Shown here: piece after piece, positions 62,578 to 64,000 of the stretch
Position numbering within the stretch: the first letter of the stretch is position 1
Layout: every line of letters begins with the position of its first letter
Source of the DNA: Shinella curvata
GTDB lineage: Bacteria; Pseudomonadota; Alphaproteobacteria; Rhizobiales; Rhizobiaceae
DNA: 64,000 nucleotides
NCBI RefSeq assembly: GCF_022899935.1
Contig: NZ_JALJCJ010000002.1
Coordinates: 248,001 to 312,000 of the forward strand
Reading direction: 5' to 3'
The notes under the pieces: generated by a model
What the model was told of the DNA's origin: nothing
The model's database searches: none
Seen by the model: the letters and a program-made list of their open reading frames with translations, nothing else
Made by a program: the position numbers and the translations under genes

Positions 62578-63326
62578 GGCTTGCGGCCTCCCAGCAGGAA
62601 TTCGACATTGCCGTCACCGCCGGTAATCGGGGAGGGGATGAGGCCAAGGCTCGTCCAGCCCATGTCTTCCACGAGCCAGCGTTCCAGTTCCGCGGCGACC
62701 GCGGGCGCGCTTTCGGGATCTTTCAGGAGCCCTGCCTTGCTGATCGCCTCGCGTCCGGCCTCGAATTGCGGCTTGACGAGCAGCACGCAGAAGGCGCCGG
62801 GTTGCGCCATGGACAGCGCCGGCGGCAAGGCGAGTTTCAGCGAGATGAACGAGACGTCGGAAACGACGGCGCCGATCTCGCGGTCCTCAAGATGATCCTC
62901 GTCGAGCACGCGGGCATTCAGGCCCTCGTAGTTGGTGATGCGCTCGTCTTCCCGCAGTCGGGGATGAAGCTGGTCATGGCCGACGTCGACGGCGATGACA
63001 TGGTTCGCGCCGCGCTCCAGCAGGATATCCGTGAAGCCGCCGGTCGACGCGCCGATATCTAGGCAGTCCAGGTCAGAGGGATCGAGACCGAACACGTCGA
63101 GCGCTGCCTTCAGCTTCAGCGCCGCGCGCGAAACATAGGCCTGCGCAGGGTCGTCTATCTCGATCGTGACGTTGGCGGGAAAGGTGGAGCTCGGCTTGGT
63201 GACGGTGCGGCCGTTGACGCGCACGGTGCCGCGCGAAATGGCGTCGCGCGCCCGGGAACGGCTGGCGACGAGGCCGGCATTCAGCAGGAGCTGGTCGAGG
63301 CGGATGGTTTCGATAGGTCGGGACAT
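62574..63326 (-). CDS. tlyA: TlyA-family rRNA methyltransferase / hemolysin-like protein
   Basis: A 250-residue protein: N-terminal S4-like RNA-binding domain (RLDQLLLNAGLVASRSRARD, ISRGTVRVNG) and a C-terminal FtsJ-type methyltransferase (LDIGASTGGFTDILLERGA, VSDVSFISLKL, LLVKPQFEAGRE) with the catalytic K-D-K set. Methylates ribose 2'-OH in 16S/23S rRNA; it is sometimes called hemolysin A. First gene of the operon with rlmD. Confidence 0.93.
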   Translation of the reverse strand: MSRPIETIRLDQLLLNAGLVASRSRARDAISRGTVRVNGRTVTKPSSTFPANVTIEIDDPAQAYVSRAALKLKAALDVFGLDPSDLDCLDIGASTGGFTDILLERGANHVIAVDVGHDQLHPRLREDERITNYEGLNARVLDEDHLEDREIGAVVSDVSFISLKLALPPALSMAQPGAFCVLLVKPQFEAGREAISKAGLLKDPESAPAVAAELERWLVEDMGWTSLGLIPSPITGGDGNVEFLLGGRKP

Positions 63327-63576
63327 TGCCTCTCATGACGCCTCGCGCGGCGGGTGGCAAGCCCCACAGCCGGCAAACCTCCCTCTATGGTTATGCCGGA
63401 ACAGTCGGATACCCCAAGAAACATGGTGCCATATTCACCGTTCCTTAAATTATGACAGTCACGGTTCGTTAAGGATAACCGGGATGTGTCCGGTGTTTGG
63501 CTCCATGTGCGGACGGAGCACTTCCAAAAACTTTCAGGAAAGGGCGACCCGCCGGAAACGGGCGCAAGGAGTATCT

Positions 63577-64000
63577 ATGACCCTACGTCTGTCCCACCGG
63601 ATCGGTCTGATGGCGCCGATTGCCGTCGCGGGCATTCTGCTCATCGTCGGTATCTTTGAGGTCGAACAGCGCACGGCCGAGGACTACGGCGCGCGGGTGG
63701 AGCGGCATCGCAGCGCTGCCGACGCCCTGCGCGGGCTGGAGATCGAGTTCCTGCAGAACCGGCGCGCGGAGAAGGATTTCCTCCTACGGCGCGACGAGAA
63801 ATATGTCGCCGCCCACAAGGAGATTTCGGCAAAGGCCGACGCGTCGATTGCAACGCTCGGCACGCTCGTCGACAATCCAGCGACCCGCGCCGATCTCCAG
63901 ACGATCTCGGACGGCTATGCCGCCTACCTGAAGAGCTTCGCGACGCTTGCCGAAGCCAGCGTCGCGCTCGGCCTCGATCCGTCCTCCGGCCGGGAGGGCG
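63577..64000 (+). CDS. Methyl-accepting chemotaxis protein, N-terminal part
   Basis: The frame runs to the window end (about 141 residues). ATG 63577 has AAGGAG 7 bases upstream. Visible: a membrane helix (IGLMAPIAVAGILLIVGIFEV) and a helical periplasmic segment (RHRSAADALRGLEIEF, RAEKDFLLRRDEKYVAAHKE), the pattern of a four-helix-bundle (HBM-type) sensor. The rest, including HAMP and MA domains, lies outside the window. Confidence 0.75.
   Translation, partial: MTLRLSHRIGLMAPIAVAGILLIVGIFEVEQRTAEDYGARVERHRSAADALRGLEIEFLQNRRAEKDFLLRRDEKYVAAHKEISAKADASIATLGTLVDNPATRADLQTISDGYAAYLKSFATLAEASVALGLDPSSGREG

Overview
The window is a stretch of chromosome from a high-GC alphaproteobacterium, almost certainly of the Rhizobiaceae (Sinorhizobium/Ensifer, Rhizobium or Shinella type). 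The evidence is the split F0 operon with b and b' subunits (atpI-atpB-atpE-b'-b) apart from the F1 genes, a BA14K protein, DUF1217 and DUF6101-like proteins, a McpU-type chemoreceptor, a De Ley-Doudoroff galactose operon, and rhizobial intergenic palindromes. It reads as core chromosome with dense, mostly short operons. I see no phage, transposase, CRISPR array, rRNA or tRNA.

Layout. 0-1.6 kb: tail of an MttB-family (trimethylamine/glycine-betaine type) methyltransferase and a secreted PRC-barrel protein. 1.8-5.9 kb: a galactose/galactonate operon (SMP-30 lactonase, dgoA, dgoK, SDR) facing an IclR regulator, with an inverted repeat between them. 6.1-7.7 kb: two tandem LuxR-type regulators. 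7.8-12.1 kb: Mrp/ApbC Fe-S carrier, CorA and Kup transporters. 12.1-13.7 kb: a repeat-rich intergenic region and a SleB-like cell-wall hydrolase. 13.9-16.7 kb: the ATP synthase F0 operon. 16.8-21.3 kb: small secreted protein, VOC protein, RNase HII, radical SAM protein, small glycosyltransferase, RTX protein. 21.4-25.9 kb: moaB, ispE, a TPR lipoprotein-like protein and a polyprenyl diphosphate synthase. 26-31 kb: tRNA-type methyltransferase, ribbon-helix-helix/RelE module, S49 peptidase, atypical epimerase, glyQ. 31.3-36.9 kb: LemA, DUF2207, glyS, DUF523. 37-43.7 kb: purD, MipA/OmpV, ubiA, cyclopropane-fatty-acid synthase and small genes. 44-50.6 kb: a repeated DUF1217 protein, FAD oxidase, sua5, degenerate GGDEF protein. 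50.9-53.6 kb: a cobalamin riboswitch in front of a Rieske oxygenase/reductase pair (gbcA/gbcB type). 53.6-64 kb: GH25 lysozyme, BA14K, acyl-CoA dehydrogenase plus enoyl-CoA hydratase, McpU-like receptor, SDR, 23S rRNA uracil methyltransferase, tlyA and a second chemoreceptor cut by the window end.

The most interesting unit is the cobalamin riboswitch placed before glycine-betaine-type demethylase genes rather than before B12 biosynthesis or transport genes. Because the same window ends in an MttB-family gene, whose relatives demethylate quaternary amines through a corrinoid protein, the layout suggests a B12-responsive choice between a corrinoid route and an oxygen-dependent Rieske route for the same class of substrate. 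That is an inference; the riboswitch and the enzyme pair are read directly from the sequence.
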